64,000 nucleotides of DNA from DASXAI01 sp963798445 (lineage in GTDB: Bacteria > Actinomycetota > Acidimicrobiia > Acidimicrobiales > Ilumatobacteraceae). The notes under the pieces were generated by a model. It saw only the letters and a list, made by a program, of their open reading frames with translations, searched no databases and had not been told where the DNA came from. This document shows, piece by piece, positions 39,340 to 47,771 of this stretch (positions are counted from its first letter, which is position 1; the number at the start of each line of letters is the position of its first letter). The stretch is from contig CAWCTH010000003.1 in NCBI GenBank assembly GCA_963798445.1, positions 992,001 through 1,056,000 of the forward strand, read 5' to 3'. The position numbers were made by a program, and so were the translations under genes.

Positions 39340-39804
39340 ATGACCTTCAAACTGAAGGCGGTCGCGACCATTGGGGCGTCCCTGTTCCTCGCCCTCGGCC
39401 CGCTCGCGGCGACCAGCGCGGCCGGGCCGTCGTGCCCGAGCCGCACCATCGTCCCCGCATGCCCCGCGACGACGACCACGCCGACCACCACCGCCACCAC
39501 CGTGGCGACGACGGTCGCGCCTCCCACGTCGACGCCGGTGACCGAGGTCGTGACGTCAGTCGCTCCCCCGACCACCAACTCCACCGAGACCACCGCGACC
39601 ACCGCTCCGGCGCCGCCGTCGACGACGGGGACCGTGGCCGGCGCCACCATCGTCGCCCTACCGACGCCCGCGGCGCAGTCGCTGCCCCCGACCGGGACCG
39701 CGCCGACTGCGGTGGTGATCGTCTCCGTCGTGGTGCTCGCCCTGGGCGCCGCGCTGATGATCATCGTCGCCCGCCGTCCAACCAGAAGGAGCACGCCGTC
39801 ATGA
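39340..39804 (+). CDS. Secreted LPPTG protein, Thr/Pro-rich
   Basis: A 154-residue exported protein: signal peptide (VATIGASLFLALGPLAATSA), two Cys (SCPSRTIVPAC), a Thr/Pro-rich stalk, then LPPTG near residue 116, a membrane helix (VVIVSVVVLALGAALMIIVA) and RRPTRR tail. It is a sortase substrate by pattern. AAGGAGG precedes ATG. Its stop overlaps the flavodoxin ATG by 4 bases, so it is under box 8. Confidence 0.85.
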   Translation: MTFKLKAVATIGASLFLALGPLAATSAAGPSCPSRTIVPACPATTTTPTTTATTVATTVAPPTSTPVTEVVTSVAPPTTNSTETTATTAPAPPSTTGTVAGATIVALPTPAAQSLPPTGTAPTAVVIVSVVVLALGAALMIIVARRPTRRSTPS

Positions 39805-40328
39805 AGAGCCTCGTCGTCTACGAGTCGTTCTACGGGAACACCGAGTTGATCGCCCAGGCCATCGCCGCCGGCCTCGCCCGCCATGGCGAGGCCCGCTCGG
39901 TCGGGATGGGTGCGGTCGAGGCGTCGTCGCTGAGCGACGTGGACGTGCTGGTGGTGGGGGCCCCGACCCATGCGTGGGGCCTGCCGCGAGCCAAGACCCG
40001 AGCCGGGATCGAGTCGGCCGTTGCGCTCGACGGACAGCCGCTGGTGCGGCAGTGGTTGGAGACCGTGCCGGACGGCGGTGGCCGCGCTGCGGCGGCGTTC
40101 GCGACCCGCCTCGACAAGCCGCGGGTCCTCACCGGGTCGGCGGCCGGCGGCATTGCCAGGCGTCTCCGCCATCGCGGCTGGTCCCGGCCGACCTCCAAGT
40201 CGTTCGTGGTCACCGGGACGCAGGGTCCGCTGGCCGCCGGCGAGATCGAGAAGGCCGCGACGTGGGGCGACGAACTTGGTGCCCGCGCCGCTGCCGCCCT
40301 CCCGGCCAAGGGCGGCCGTCAGCCGTGA
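39801..40328 (+). CDS. Flavodoxin-like protein
   Basis: A 175-residue protein. FMN phosphate loop at the N-terminus (VVYESFYGNTELIAQAIAAG) and the VVGAPTHAWGLP ring loop are as in flavodoxins. It probably acts as a single-electron carrier or FMN-dependent oxidoreductase. Coupled by ATGA to the LPPTG protein, an unusual pairing. Confidence 0.88.
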   Translation: MKSLVVYESFYGNTELIAQAIAAGLARHGEARSVGMGAVEASSLSDVDVLVVGAPTHAWGLPRAKTRAGIESAVALDGQPLVRQWLETVPDGGGRAAAAFATRLDKPRVLTGSAAGGIARRLRHRGWSRPTSKSFVVTGTQGPLAAGEIEKAATWGDELGARAAAALPAKGGRQP

Positions 40329-40362
40329 GCGTCTCGAAGACGACGATCGAGGAGGTCAACAC

Positions 40363-41373
40363 ATGTCCGGTCCACTGCAGTTGATTGCCGTGAGTTTCGG
40401 TCCCGGCGCCGATTTCCAGGGTCGGGTACTTGCTGAGGTTGATCGACTGCAGGGTCGCGGGGTGTTACGCCTGCTCGACATGATCTTCGTGGCGAAGAGC
40501 GAGGACGGCATCGTCGAGCGGGTGGTCGTTGGCGACGACGAGGATTTTGGCGCACTCCTGGCCGGCGTCCTGCCGTTCGACGGCGCCGGCCTCGTGCCAC
40601 CCTCCGTTGGCAGCGGCTCCTCGGGCTTCGATCCAGCCAACGCATGGGCCCTGGCCGCGTCCTTGTCGCCTGGAAGCGCTCTCGCGTTCCTGCTCATCGA
40701 GCACCGCTGGGCACAGCCACTGTTCGAGGCGATCGCCGAGACCGGCGGCGCGCTGGTGGGCGAGGGCTTCCTCACGGCAGAGGCCGGGCTGGTGGTCGGG
40801 GCCGAGGTCGCGGCCACGGAGGAGGCGGCCGGGGTGATTGCCGCGGCACAAGCCGCCGAGACCAGGGCAACGCTGCTGGCCATGGCGGCCGAAGCCCGGG
40901 CGGCGGAGGCGATCGCCGCCTCGGAGGCGATACGCACCTCCGCGGCAGCCGCCGCGCTTCGGGCGCTGATCGCCGCCGGCGTGGTGGAGGAAACCGCCGC
41001 CGCCGAAGCGGTCGAGGCCTTGCGTGCAGCCGACCTCATCGTCGCCACGGCCGGCGAAGAGGCCAACGAGGCCGTCGCCGAAGGCGCCGCCACCATGAGA
41101 GCAGCGTCGATCACGATGGCGGAAGCTCGGGTCCTCCGCTACTTGCCGACGAATCTGACCTTCGCTGCCATCGCCGACCAGCTGGGGATCTCGCGGTCGG
41201 CGGCGAAGGAACGAGCCGAGCGCGCCTACAAGAAGCTGGGGGTGCACAGCCGGGCCGAGGCCGTCAGCCGGAGCCGTGCACTCGGGCTCGTCGACGAAAT
41301 CGTCAAGAGCGACGCGTCGGTCGAGCAGGCCGACATCGAGGGAGATCGCGTGAGCCGTTGGAGGCATCGATGA
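40363..41373 (+). CDS. DUF6325-like domain, Ala-rich coiled linker and LuxR-type helix-turn-helix
   Basis: A 336-residue protein. Residues 1-145 resemble the DUF6325 family (VRHDs like LQGRGVLRLLDMIFVAKSED, SALAFLLIEHRWAQPLFEAI, GGALVGEGFLT), also found alone at 57740-58174. Residues 145-260 are a very Ala-rich, probably coiled helix. The last 75 are a LuxR/sigma-4-like DNA-binding unit (ITMAEARVLRYLPTNLTFAA, ISRSAAKERAERAYKKLGVH). I know no family with this fusion. GGAGG precedes ATG 40363; it overlaps the BON gene by 4 bases. Confidence 0.78.
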   Translation: MSGPLQLIAVSFGPGADFQGRVLAEVDRLQGRGVLRLLDMIFVAKSEDGIVERVVVGDDEDFGALLAGVLPFDGAGLVPPSVGSGSSGFDPANAWALAASLSPGSALAFLLIEHRWAQPLFEAIAETGGALVGEGFLTAEAGLVVGAEVAATEEAAGVIAAAQAAETRATLLAMAAEARAAEAIAASEAIRTSAAAAALRALIAAGVVEETAAAEAVEALRAADLIVATAGEEANEAVAEGAATMRAASITMAEARVLRYLPTNLTFAAIADQLGISRSAAKERAERAYKKLGVHSRAEAVSRSRALGLVDEIVKSDASVEQADIEGDRVSRWRHR

Positions 41374-42023
41374 AGAGCACAGACCGACTTCGCAGCGACG
41401 TCGAGCAAGAGCTTGCGTGGGAACCCGACCTCGACGAACGCCACATCATCGTCGGCGTCAACGGTGGCGCCGTCACGATCAGCGGTCACGTGCCGACCCA
41501 CGGACAGAAGGTGCGGGCCGTGCGCGCCGTCGAGCGCGTCGCCGGGGTGCGGGCCGTGGCCAACGAACTGGAGGTCCGGCTGGAACGAGCCCACATCCGC
41601 GATGACACGGACATCGCCGAGTCGATCGCCCACCGATTGGCGTGGAATGCCAGCATTCCGCCCGACACCATCAAGGCGGAGGTCGAGCGCGGCACCGTCG
41701 TCCTGCGGGGGTCGGCCGACTGGGAATACCAGCGGCGGGAGGCGGCCAGGTTGGTCCGCGACGTTCTCGGTGTGCGTGACGTTCACAACCTCATCGAGTT
41801 GCACCCCGGTCCTGCGGTCGAGGAGGTCGAGCGCCAGATCACCAGTGCGTTCGACCGCCAGGCGGCCCTCGACGCGCGCGGCGTTCAGGTGACGGTCCAT
41901 GGTTCCACTGCGGTACTCGCCGGGCACGTGCACTCACTTGCGGAGCAGCGGATTGCGCGAAGCGCGGCGTTCGCCGCTCCGGGAATCACGAATGTCGAGA
42001 GTCACCTCACCGTCGGCCCGTGA
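41370..42023 (+). CDS. Triple BON-domain protein
   Basis: A 217-residue protein with three BON repeats, each with a central VxGxVxT/HG-like motif (VNGGAVTISGHVPTHGQKVR, VERGTVVLRGSADWEYQRRE, VHGSTAVLAGHVHSLAEQRI). BON domains bind membranes or lipids and are often stress-induced (OsmY-like). No signal peptide is present, so it would be cytoplasmic. Coupled by ATGA to the preceding regulator-like gene. Confidence 0.9.
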   Translation: MKSTDRLRSDVEQELAWEPDLDERHIIVGVNGGAVTISGHVPTHGQKVRAVRAVERVAGVRAVANELEVRLERAHIRDDTDIAESIAHRLAWNASIPPDTIKAEVERGTVVLRGSADWEYQRREAARLVRDVLGVRDVHNLIELHPGPAVEEVERQITSAFDRQAALDARGVQVTVHGSTAVLAGHVHSLAEQRIARSAAFAAPGITNVESHLTVGP

Positions 42024-42039
42024 CGAGGAGCGCGCCGTC

Positions 42040-42483
42040 TCAGGCGTCACCGGGGGGCGGGCGCCTCTGACGTCCGGTCAGCCCCTCGGATACGAGACGC
42101 ACGAAGTGCGACGGCTTCAGAGGCACGAACCAGTCGGCGGCGAGTCTGAGCTCCATCGGGATGAGGACGTCGCGCTGAAGGGCGTGGAGACGATCAGGGT
42201 CGTTGTCGGCCCGTTGCTGGATCTCGCCGGCCAGGAAGGCGACGGCCTGCGTCCATTCCGACGGAAGCGAGCGGTCGGCTGCTTCTGCGCGCAAGGCGGC
42301 AAGATCCTCCAGTGATCCGTGCGCGAGTCGGTTGAACCACGCCCACGCCGGCACCGGTCGTCGCATCGCCAGGAGCCGCTCGAGGTACCGCCCGGCCAGG
42401 AACAGCTCGCACTCACGAGCGAGGTCGTCGCGCTCGGCCTCCAGTCTGGTCAGCTGCCGCGACTTGCGTCTTCGAGGCCACAT
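42040..42483 (-). CDS. Hypothetical protein, helical
   Basis: A 147-residue, mainly helical protein with a basic start (MWPRRRKSRQLTRLEAERDD) and many Ala/Leu/Arg. A segment RPVPAWAWFNRLAHGSLEDL is Trp-rich. No family was recognised. ATG 42483 has GGAGAGG upstream; box 9 lies 55 bases upstream, shared with the divergent alcohol dehydrogenase. It is probably part of the Dos-like regulon. Confidence 0.65.
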   Translation of the reverse strand: MWPRRRKSRQLTRLEAERDDLARECELFLAGRYLERLLAMRRPVPAWAWFNRLAHGSLEDLAALRAEAADRSLPSEWTQAVAFLAGEIQQRADNDPDRLHALQRDVLIPMELRLAADWFVPLKPSHFVRLVSEGLTGRQRRPPPGDA

Positions 42484-42538
42484 CGTTGCCACCTCTCCAA
42501 GGATTGGCGCATCGTGCCTCGATCCAGCGCACGGGCCT

Positions 42539-42553
42539 AGTGCCATTGGTCCC
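42539..42553. promoter_or_regulatory. DosR/DevR-type box 9
   Basis: AGTGCCATTGGTCCC (reverse GGGACCAATGGCACT), between the divergent hypothetical gene (55 bases) and alcohol dehydrogenase (114 bases). Confidence 0.68.
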
Positions 42554-42667
42554 GCCTGCTTTCGAGCCCGGCGGGCCATGGACGCGCCGGAGGCCAGGCC
42601 AGCCCCCTCATCGTCGATGTCATGGGCTACTTCGTCTGAGGAGTAGAACGGCAGAAAGGAGGCGTTG

Positions 42668-43768
42668 ATGAAAGCGCTGCAGCTCACGGCCTGGAAGCAC
42701 GAGCCGGAGGTTCGGGAGGTGCCGGAACCCGACCCCGGGCCTGATCAGGTGGTCATCCGCATCGGCGGGGCCGGAGCCTGCCATTCGGACCTGCATCTGA
42801 TGCACGACTTCGAACCGGGCACGGTGCCGTGGGACCTACCCTTCACCCTCGGCCACGAGAACGCCGGATGGGTGGAAGCGGTCGGCCCCGGTGTCCAGGG
42901 CCTCGCACCCGGAGATCCGGTCGCCGTATATGGCCCCTGGGGCTGCGGTCGGTGCCGGCGATGCCGGTCCGGCATGGAGAACTACTGCGAGAACCCGGCC
43001 GAGCAAGGCGCCGCCGGCGGCGGACTCGGTCGGGACGGAGGCATGGCGCCGCTCATGCTCGTACCCCACTCCCGCTGGCTCGTGCCGCTGGGCGATCTCG
43101 ACCCCGCCGAGGCCGCCCCACTGACCGACGCCGGCCTCACTCCCTACCACGCGGTGCAGCGTTCGCTGCACCTGCTCCGGCCCGGCTCCAACGCGGTGGT
43201 GATCGGTGCCGGCGGCCTCGGTCACATGGCGGTGCAGATCCTGCGAGCGCTGTCGCCGGCGACGATCATCGCCGTAGACCAACGCCCGGAAGCACTCGCG
43301 CTGGCGACCGAGATCGGTGCCGACCACGGGGTGCTGGCCGGCGACGACGCCGCCGCGCAGATCGGCGACCTGTGCCAGGGCAAGGGTGCCGACGTCGTGA
43401 TCGACGTCGTGGGTGCAGACGCCACGCTGGCCCTCGCGGCGTCGGTGGTCAGGTCACTCGGCCACCTCACCATCGTGGGCATCGCCGGAGGAACGCTGCC
43501 GATCGGCTTCTTCTCTATCGCCTACGAGGCCTCGGTGGCCACCACCTATTGGGGCAGCCTGCCCGAGCTCATCGACGTGATCGCGCTGGCAAGAGCGGGC
43601 AAGATCCGCCCCCGGATACAGCGCTTCGGCCTCAACCAGGCGGCCAGGGCCTATGCCGCCATGATGGCCGGTGAGCTGGAGGGCCGAGCGGTGATCGTGC
43701 CGGGCAAGCCGAGGCGTCAGCGATCAGCCGCCCCAGCGAAAGCAAGGACCAAGAAGCAAGCCAGCTGA
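42668..43768 (+). CDS. adhP: Zinc-dependent alcohol dehydrogenase
   Basis: A 366-residue medium-chain dehydrogenase. Catalytic zinc ligands: CHSDLH and GHENAG; structural zinc Cys: CGRCRRCRSGMENYC; NAD-binding VVIGAGGLGHMAVQ. The order fits NAD(P)-linked alcohol dehydrogenases of the AdhP/AdhA type. The C-terminus carries an extra basic tail (RRQRSAAPAKARTKKQAS) absent from most relatives. AAAGGAGG precedes ATG 42668. Alcohol formation from acetaldehyde would use up reducing power when oxygen is low. Confidence 0.9.
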   Translation: MKALQLTAWKHEPEVREVPEPDPGPDQVVIRIGGAGACHSDLHLMHDFEPGTVPWDLPFTLGHENAGWVEAVGPGVQGLAPGDPVAVYGPWGCGRCRRCRSGMENYCENPAEQGAAGGGLGRDGGMAPLMLVPHSRWLVPLGDLDPAEAAPLTDAGLTPYHAVQRSLHLLRPGSNAVVIGAGGLGHMAVQILRALSPATIIAVDQRPEALALATEIGADHGVLAGDDAAAQIGDLCQGKGADVVIDVVGADATLALAASVVRSLGHLTIVGIAGGTLPIGFFSIAYEASVATTYWGSLPELIDVIALARAGKIRPRIQRFGLNQAARAYAAMMAGELEGRAVIVPGKPRRQRSAAPAKARTKKQAS

Positions 43769-43786
43769 CACGTTCGGGCTGCCTCG

Positions 43787-44470
43787 TCACGCCTCCGGAC
43801 CCGCGGCGCCCGTCGGCACCGGACGATCGTCGACCCGCAACCGGTCGACGACGTCGACCGCACCGGTCAATTCGCGCAGCACGGCGTCGACGACGCGGGC
43901 GTGAGTCGTTCGGCTGACGGTGCCGTGGAGCGTGACGACACCGGCCTTGACGCTGGCCGCGATGGCGCGTCCTTCGGGCACGACCAGCGGGTCGTCGAGG
44001 AGCCGCCGCGCATCCAGGAGCAGCTCGTCATCGGTCCGGTGGAACAGGCGCAGGATGTCGGTCCGGCTGACGATGCCGACCAGGCGGCCGTCGTCGTCCA
44101 CGACCGGCAGCCGGTTGATGCCCGTCGCCACCATGCGGGCCGCCGCCATGCGCAGGAGGTCATCGGGGCGCACGGCGCGCACCGGGGTGGACATGACCTC
44201 CCTGGCGCACGCACCGCGCGCCTTCGCCGCCCAGGTGTTCTCCTGACGGAAGGCGACAGGGTCGACCATGGGCGCCGGGTGGCGGTGCAGCCGGTAGGCC
44301 TCCTTGGTCACCAAGTCGGCCTCGGTGACGATCCCGATCGGGTGGCCCACGGCGTCGACGACAGGAAGGCCGCTGATGCCGTGTCGGAGCATGAGCCCGA
44401 CCAGTTCCTGGAACGGCGTCTCGGGCTGCGCCGTGACGACCGTCGTGGTCATCACGTCTCGAACTCTCAT
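43787..44470 (-). CDS. CBS-pair plus BON-domain protein (Hrp1-like)
   Basis: A 227-residue protein with two CBS motifs (VRDVMTTTVVTAQPETPFQE and REVMSTPVRAVRPDDLLRMA, each closed by LPVVDxxGxxIGIVxxxD) and a C-terminal BON-like unit (VKAGVVTLHGTVSRTTHARV). CBS pairs bind adenine nucleotides. Hypoxic response protein 1 (Rv2626c) of the DosR regulon is a CBS protein. AAGGGGG precedes ATG 44470. It follows PNPOx-like protein 5 by 26 bases, under box 10. Confidence 0.9.
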   Translation of the reverse strand: MRVRDVMTTTVVTAQPETPFQELVGLMLRHGISGLPVVDAVGHPIGIVTEADLVTKEAYRLHRHPAPMVDPVAFRQENTWAAKARGACAREVMSTPVRAVRPDDLLRMAAARMVATGINRLPVVDDDGRLVGIVSRTDILRLFHRTDDELLLDARRLLDDPLVVPEGRAIAASVKAGVVTLHGTVSRTTHARVVDAVLRELTGAVDVVDRLRVDDRPVPTGAAGPEA

Positions 44471-44496
44471 CACGAACCCCCTTCGGTTGGTGCCCC

Positions 44497-44934
44497 TCAG
44501 TCCAGGACCTCCCGCGTCGTGCCCATGCGGGTGACGATGCGGCGTCCGGAGATGCGCTGGATCTCGATGGTGAGCCAGTGCTCCTTCTCACCTGGCGGCC
44601 AGATCGAGAGCCCCCGCCGCCGCAGGTCCTCGTAGCGCACCCCGACGGCGTCGGTTACGTCCTGGCCGAAACCCTGCACGAGCACGCTCCATCCGCTGTG
44701 GCTCCAGCGTTCGATGCCATCGACCTCGAAGGCGACGCGGTGAAGAGGGACGCGGTCCGACTTCGCGCCCAGGTCGGTGCGGATGGCGATCAGGTCGCCG
44801 TCGATGACGAAGTTCACGGGCAGCACGACAGGAAAGTCGCCGTCGACGAACGCCACCCGCCCGACTTCCTGCTCCGCGAGCAGCCGGCGGCACTCCGCCT
44901 CGGACAAGACCTCGAATTCGGTGGTCACGGCCAT
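44497..44934 (-). CDS. PNPOx-like FMN split-barrel protein 5
   Basis: A 145-residue split-barrel protein: GRVAFVDGDFPVVLPVNFVI, FEVDGIERWSHSGWSVLVQG, HWLTIEIQRISGRRIV. GGAGG lies 6 bases before ATG 44934. First gene of a two-gene unit with the CBS-BON protein. Box 10 lies 50 bases upstream, inside the end of universal stress protein 2. Confidence 0.9.
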   Translation of the reverse strand: MAVTTEFEVLSEAECRRLLAEQEVGRVAFVDGDFPVVLPVNFVIDGDLIAIRTDLGAKSDRVPLHRVAFEVDGIERWSHSGWSVLVQGFGQDVTDAVGVRYEDLRRRGLSIWPPGEKEHWLTIEIQRISGRRIVTRMGTTREVLD

Positions 44935-44962
44935 TGAGAACCTCCTTGCCGGTCCTGTTGTC

Positions 44963-45430
44963 TCATCCACGCACCGGCGCGTGCAGGGCCGAAGGTCCCG
45001 CGTCTGCCTCACGAGGAGGCGGGACCACCTCGACCGGGCAACGGGCGTGATGGAGGACATAGGTGCTCACCGAGCCCAGCACGGCGGCCGAGACACGGCC
45101 CCGACCCCGGGTCCCCACGACGATCAGATCGGCATCGGCCGACTCGTTCACCAATGCCTGGCGGGCATCGCCACCGACGAGCTTCTCGACGACGGGGACG
45201 ACAGGATCGGCATTGAGCCGGAAGCGCTCCACGCTGGCGGCGAGCTCCTCCTCGGCACGGCGGCGATCATCACCACCGGGACCGAACGGCGGGTACTGCC
45301 ACGCGTGGACGACGACCAGCTCGCCATGGCGGATGCGAGCCTCGTCGTAGCCGATCTTGAGGGCCTCGTCCGACTCCGGCGAACCGTCGACGCCGACCAC
45401 GATTCTCGGTGGTCTCTGTGTCTTTTCCAT
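44963..45430 (-). CDS. Universal stress protein (UspA family) 2
   Basis: A 155-residue USP domain: IVVGVDGSPESDEALKIGYD and the ATP-loop VVGTRGRGRVSAAVLGSVST. GGAGG lies 6 bases before ATG 45430. Divergent from universal stress protein 3, with box 11 between. Its last 17 codons contain box 10, which may explain the unusual tail (READAGPSALHAPVRG). Confidence 0.93.
   Translation of the reverse strand: MEKTQRPPRIVVGVDGSPESDEALKIGYDEARIRHGELVVVHAWQYPPFGPGGDDRRRAEEELAASVERFRLNADPVVPVVEKLVGGDARQALVNESADADLIVVGTRGRGRVSAAVLGSVSTYVLHHARCPVEVVPPPREADAGPSALHAPVRG
44985..44999. promoter_or_regulatory. DosR/DevR-type box 10
   Basis: AGGGCCGAAGGTCCC, identical to box 2, 50 bases before PNPOx-like protein 5 (minus strand), inside the last codons of universal stress protein 2. 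Confidence 0.8.
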
Positions 45431-45507
45431 GTGACACCTCCGGTCTGTCAACGTCGATTGTCCTCCCCACGACACCGCGGGGGCAGGGCACGACGGCGCC
45501 CGACCGC

Positions 45508-45522
45508 AGGACCTTCGACCCT
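45508..45522. promoter_or_regulatory. DosR/DevR-type box 11
   Basis: AGGACCTTCGACCCT, between divergent universal stress proteins 2 (77 bases) and 3 (34 bases). It is flanked by GC and GC, extending the palindrome. Confidence 0.8.
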
Positions 45523-45556
45523 GCACCTCGGGGCATCGGTGCAGCACGCTGACGGC

Positions 45557-46012
45557 GTGGCAACCCAGCAGCGCGTTGTGGTCGGCATCGACGACTCCTC
45601 CACTGCCAGGCGAGCCCTGTCCTGGGCCGTGGACGAGGCCGCCGCGCTCGGCGTGGAACTCGACGTGGTGCACGTGTACGACCTTCCCGTCGTGCTGACG
45701 CCGGCGCCGCTGGCACCGCCGAGGACCGAGATGGCGAACTACGAGCAGCAAGCCCACAAGCTCCTGCACCGCCTGGTCTCCGAGGCGCTCGCGGCGGCGC
45801 AAAGACGACCGCCTGCCGTCCAGCAGATCGCCGTCGAGGCAGCGCACGCAGGGCGCGCGCTCGTGGGGTGCGCCAAGGCCGCCGACGTCCTCGTGGTCGG
45901 TTCTCGCGGCTGCGGCGCGATGGCATCGGTCGTACTCGGTTCGGTCGGCCACTACTGCGTGCACCACGCGCCGTGCCGGGTCGTGGTGGTACCGAGCCGC
46001 GTCCGAGTATGA
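45557..46012 (+). CDS. Universal stress protein (UspA family) 3
   Basis: A 151-residue USP domain starting at GTG 45557: VVVGIDDSSTARRALSWAVD and VVGSRGCGAMASVVLGSVGH. There is a Cys next to the ATP loop. It has no clear ribosome site, so it may start leaderless or be weakly expressed; box 11 lies 34 bases before the start. Confidence 0.9.
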   Translation: MATQQRVVVGIDDSSTARRALSWAVDEAAALGVELDVVHVYDLPVVLTPAPLAPPRTEMANYEQQAHKLLHRLVSEALAAAQRRPPAVQQIAVEAAHAGRALVGCAKAADVLVVGSRGCGAMASVVLGSVGHYCVHHAPCRVVVVPSRVRV

Positions 46013-46015
46013 GCA

Positions 46016-46030
46016 GGGACATAGGTCCCT
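46016..46030. promoter_or_regulatory. DosR/DevR-type box 12
   Basis: GGGACATAGGTCCCT, 34 bases before PNPOx-like protein 6, just after universal stress protein 3. Confidence 0.8.
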
Positions 46031-46064
46031 GGCTGGGACGTTCCGGCGGGAGGACACTCTCGTC

Positions 46065-46529
46065 ATGACCACCGATCTCCGTACGGGTACGACGATCCTC
46101 GAGTCCAACGAGTGCTGGGTGCTGCTGAGGTCGGCCGAGGTCGGCCGCCTCGCCGTGACCATCGCGGAGCGGCCCGATATCTTCCCCGTCAACTTCGTCG
46201 TCGATCACGGCACCGTCGTGTTCCGCACCGCCGAGGGCACCAAGCTGGCGGCGGCCGTGCTGGGAAGGGCGGTGGCGTTCGAGGTCGACGGCTTCGACGC
46301 CGACGCCGGCGAGGCGTGGAGCGTCGTCATCAAGGGCCGTGCCATCGAGATCGAGCACATGTTCGAGGTCTTCGAGGCCTCGGAGCTACCGCTGTTCCCG
46401 TGGCTCGCCTCGCCCAAGCCCCGCTTCGTCCGCATCGAGCCTGAATCCGTGACCGGACGGCGCTTCCACGTCGTCGAGCGAGCGACACCGCGCACCACTG
46501 GCGCCAGCCATCGGACGGCGCCGGATTAG
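46065..46529 (+). CDS. PNPOx-like FMN split-barrel protein 6
   Basis: A 154-residue split-barrel protein: GRLAVTIAERPDIFPVNFVV, FEVDGFDADAGEAWSVVIKG, RIEPESVTGRRFHVV. Under box 12 and followed 11 bases later by universal stress protein 4, so the pair is probably co-transcribed. Confidence 0.9.
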   Translation: MTTDLRTGTTILESNECWVLLRSAEVGRLAVTIAERPDIFPVNFVVDHGTVVFRTAEGTKLAAAVLGRAVAFEVDGFDADAGEAWSVVIKGRAIEIEHMFEVFEASELPLFPWLASPKPRFVRIEPESVTGRRFHVVERATPRTTGASHRTAPD

Positions 46530-46540
46530 GAGACGGCAAC

Positions 46541-46972
46541 ATGTCTGAAGGCACACGCCGACGCGTCATCGTCGGCGTCGACGGCTCATCCACGAGCCGT
46601 CTGGCCCTGCGCCGCGCCGCGGAGGAGGCGATTGCCCATGACGCCGACCTGGAGGTCATCATGGCCTGGAGCTTCCTGGACCACTTGACGGGCGCCCCAT
46701 TCGATCCGCACTACGGCGAACCGCAAGCACGCGCTGAGCTCGAGTGCATCGTGGATGACGAGCTCGGTGACCATCGCCCGGCCTCCACGGTGCTGCGTGT
46801 CGACAACGACCTCGCCGTGCGCACCCTTCTGGCCGCGGCCGAGGGGGCGTGGCTCGTGGTGGTCGGGAGCCGAGGGGTCGGCGGCTTCAAGGGCCTGCTC
46901 CTCGGATCGGTCAGCAGCCAGGTCGCCCATCACGCACCCTGCCCCGTGCTCATCGTGCCCGAGGAGCGCTGA
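46541..46972 (+). CDS. Universal stress protein (UspA family) 4
   Basis: A 143-residue USP domain: RVIVGVDGSSTSRLALRRAA and VVGSRGVGGFKGLLLGSVSS. AGGAG precedes ATG. It lies between PNPOx-like protein 6 and the DevR-like gene, which it meets end to end. Confidence 0.93.
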   Translation: MSEGTRRRVIVGVDGSSTSRLALRRAAEEAIAHDADLEVIMAWSFLDHLTGAPFDPHYGEPQARAELECIVDDELGDHRPASTVLRVDNDLAVRTLLAAAEGAWLVVVGSRGVGGFKGLLLGSVSSQVAHHAPCPVLIVPEER

Positions 46973-47002
46973 GGGGAGCCGGGAGCGTTCCCAGCGGGGT
47001 GC

Positions 47003-47650
47003 TCAGGAAAGGCGGGGCTGCTGGTGGCGAGCGGCGTAGACCGCGGCTTCAGTGCGCCGGTTCATGCCCATCTTCGACAGCACGCTCGTCACGTAGTTCT
47101 TCACCGTCTTCTCCGCGAGGTGAAGTCGTTCGCCGATCGCCCGGTTGGTGAGACCCTCCGCCATCAGCTCCAGGACGCGCTGCTCCTGGTCCGTGAGATC
47201 GGCCAGACGGGCGTCGACCTCCGGTCCGCGCCGTAGCCGCTCCAGCACGCGGGCGGTGACCGCCGAGTCGAGCAGGCTCTGGCCGGCGGCGACCTTCCGG
47301 ACGGCGTCGACCAGGTCACTGCCTCGGATCTGCTTCAAGACGTAGCCGGCCGCCCCCGCCATGATGGCGTTGAAGAGCGCTTCGTCGTCGGCGAACGAGG
47401 TCAGGATGAGGCACGCCGTTCGGGGATGGCGGCTGCGAACCTCACGACACACGCTCACGCCGTCGCCGTCGGGCAGCCGCACGTCGAGGACGGCCACGTC
47501 GGGATCGAGGGCGTGGATCCGCCCGAACGCCTCCTCCGCGGTGCCGGCCTCGCCGACGACCTCGATGCCATCGGCCTCGAGCAGGTCGCGCAGCCCCCGG
47601 CGCACCACTTCGTGGTCGTCGAGCAGAAAAACGGTGACAGGTTCGCTCAC
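47003..47650 (-). CDS. devR: DevR/DosR-like NarL-family response regulator
   Basis: A 215-residue regulator close to mycobacterial DevR (DosR). Receiver: DDHEVVRRGLRDLLEADG, phospho-Asp56 in VAVLDVRLPDG, Thr84 in LILTSFADDEAL, Lys106 in GYVLKQIRG. The DNA-binding part reads LTDQEQRVLELMAEGLTNRA, then LAEKTVKNYVTSVLSKMGMN; Lys181, Lys184 and Asn185 match the DosR residues that contact the box. GTG 47650 start. Box 13 lies 39 bases upstream, so it probably activates itself. It should bind the sixteen boxes listed here. Confidence 0.92.
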   Translation of the reverse strand: MSEPVTVFLLDDHEVVRRGLRDLLEADGIEVVGEAGTAEEAFGRIHALDPDVAVLDVRLPDGDGVSVCREVRSRHPRTACLILTSFADDEALFNAIMAGAAGYVLKQIRGSDLVDAVRKVAAGQSLLDSAVTARVLERLRRGPEVDARLADLTDQEQRVLELMAEGLTNRAIGERLHLAEKTVKNYVTSVLSKMGMNRRTEAAVYAARHQQPRLS

Positions 47651-47689
47651 GACGCCACGCTAACGCCAACCCCGATCGTTCATCTTCCG

Positions 47690-47704
47690 GGGACCTTTGG
47701 CCCT
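47690..47704. promoter_or_regulatory. DosR/DevR-type box 13
   Basis: GGGACCTTTGGCCCT, between the divergent devR-like gene (39 bases) and the CBM48 protein (67 bases). One of the best matches. Confidence 0.85.
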
Positions 47705-47771
47705 GTTGGCGCCCCAGCGATGGCCAGATGCTCGGGGTCGAAACCTGTGTGCGATCTCCCGGGGGGTAGCG

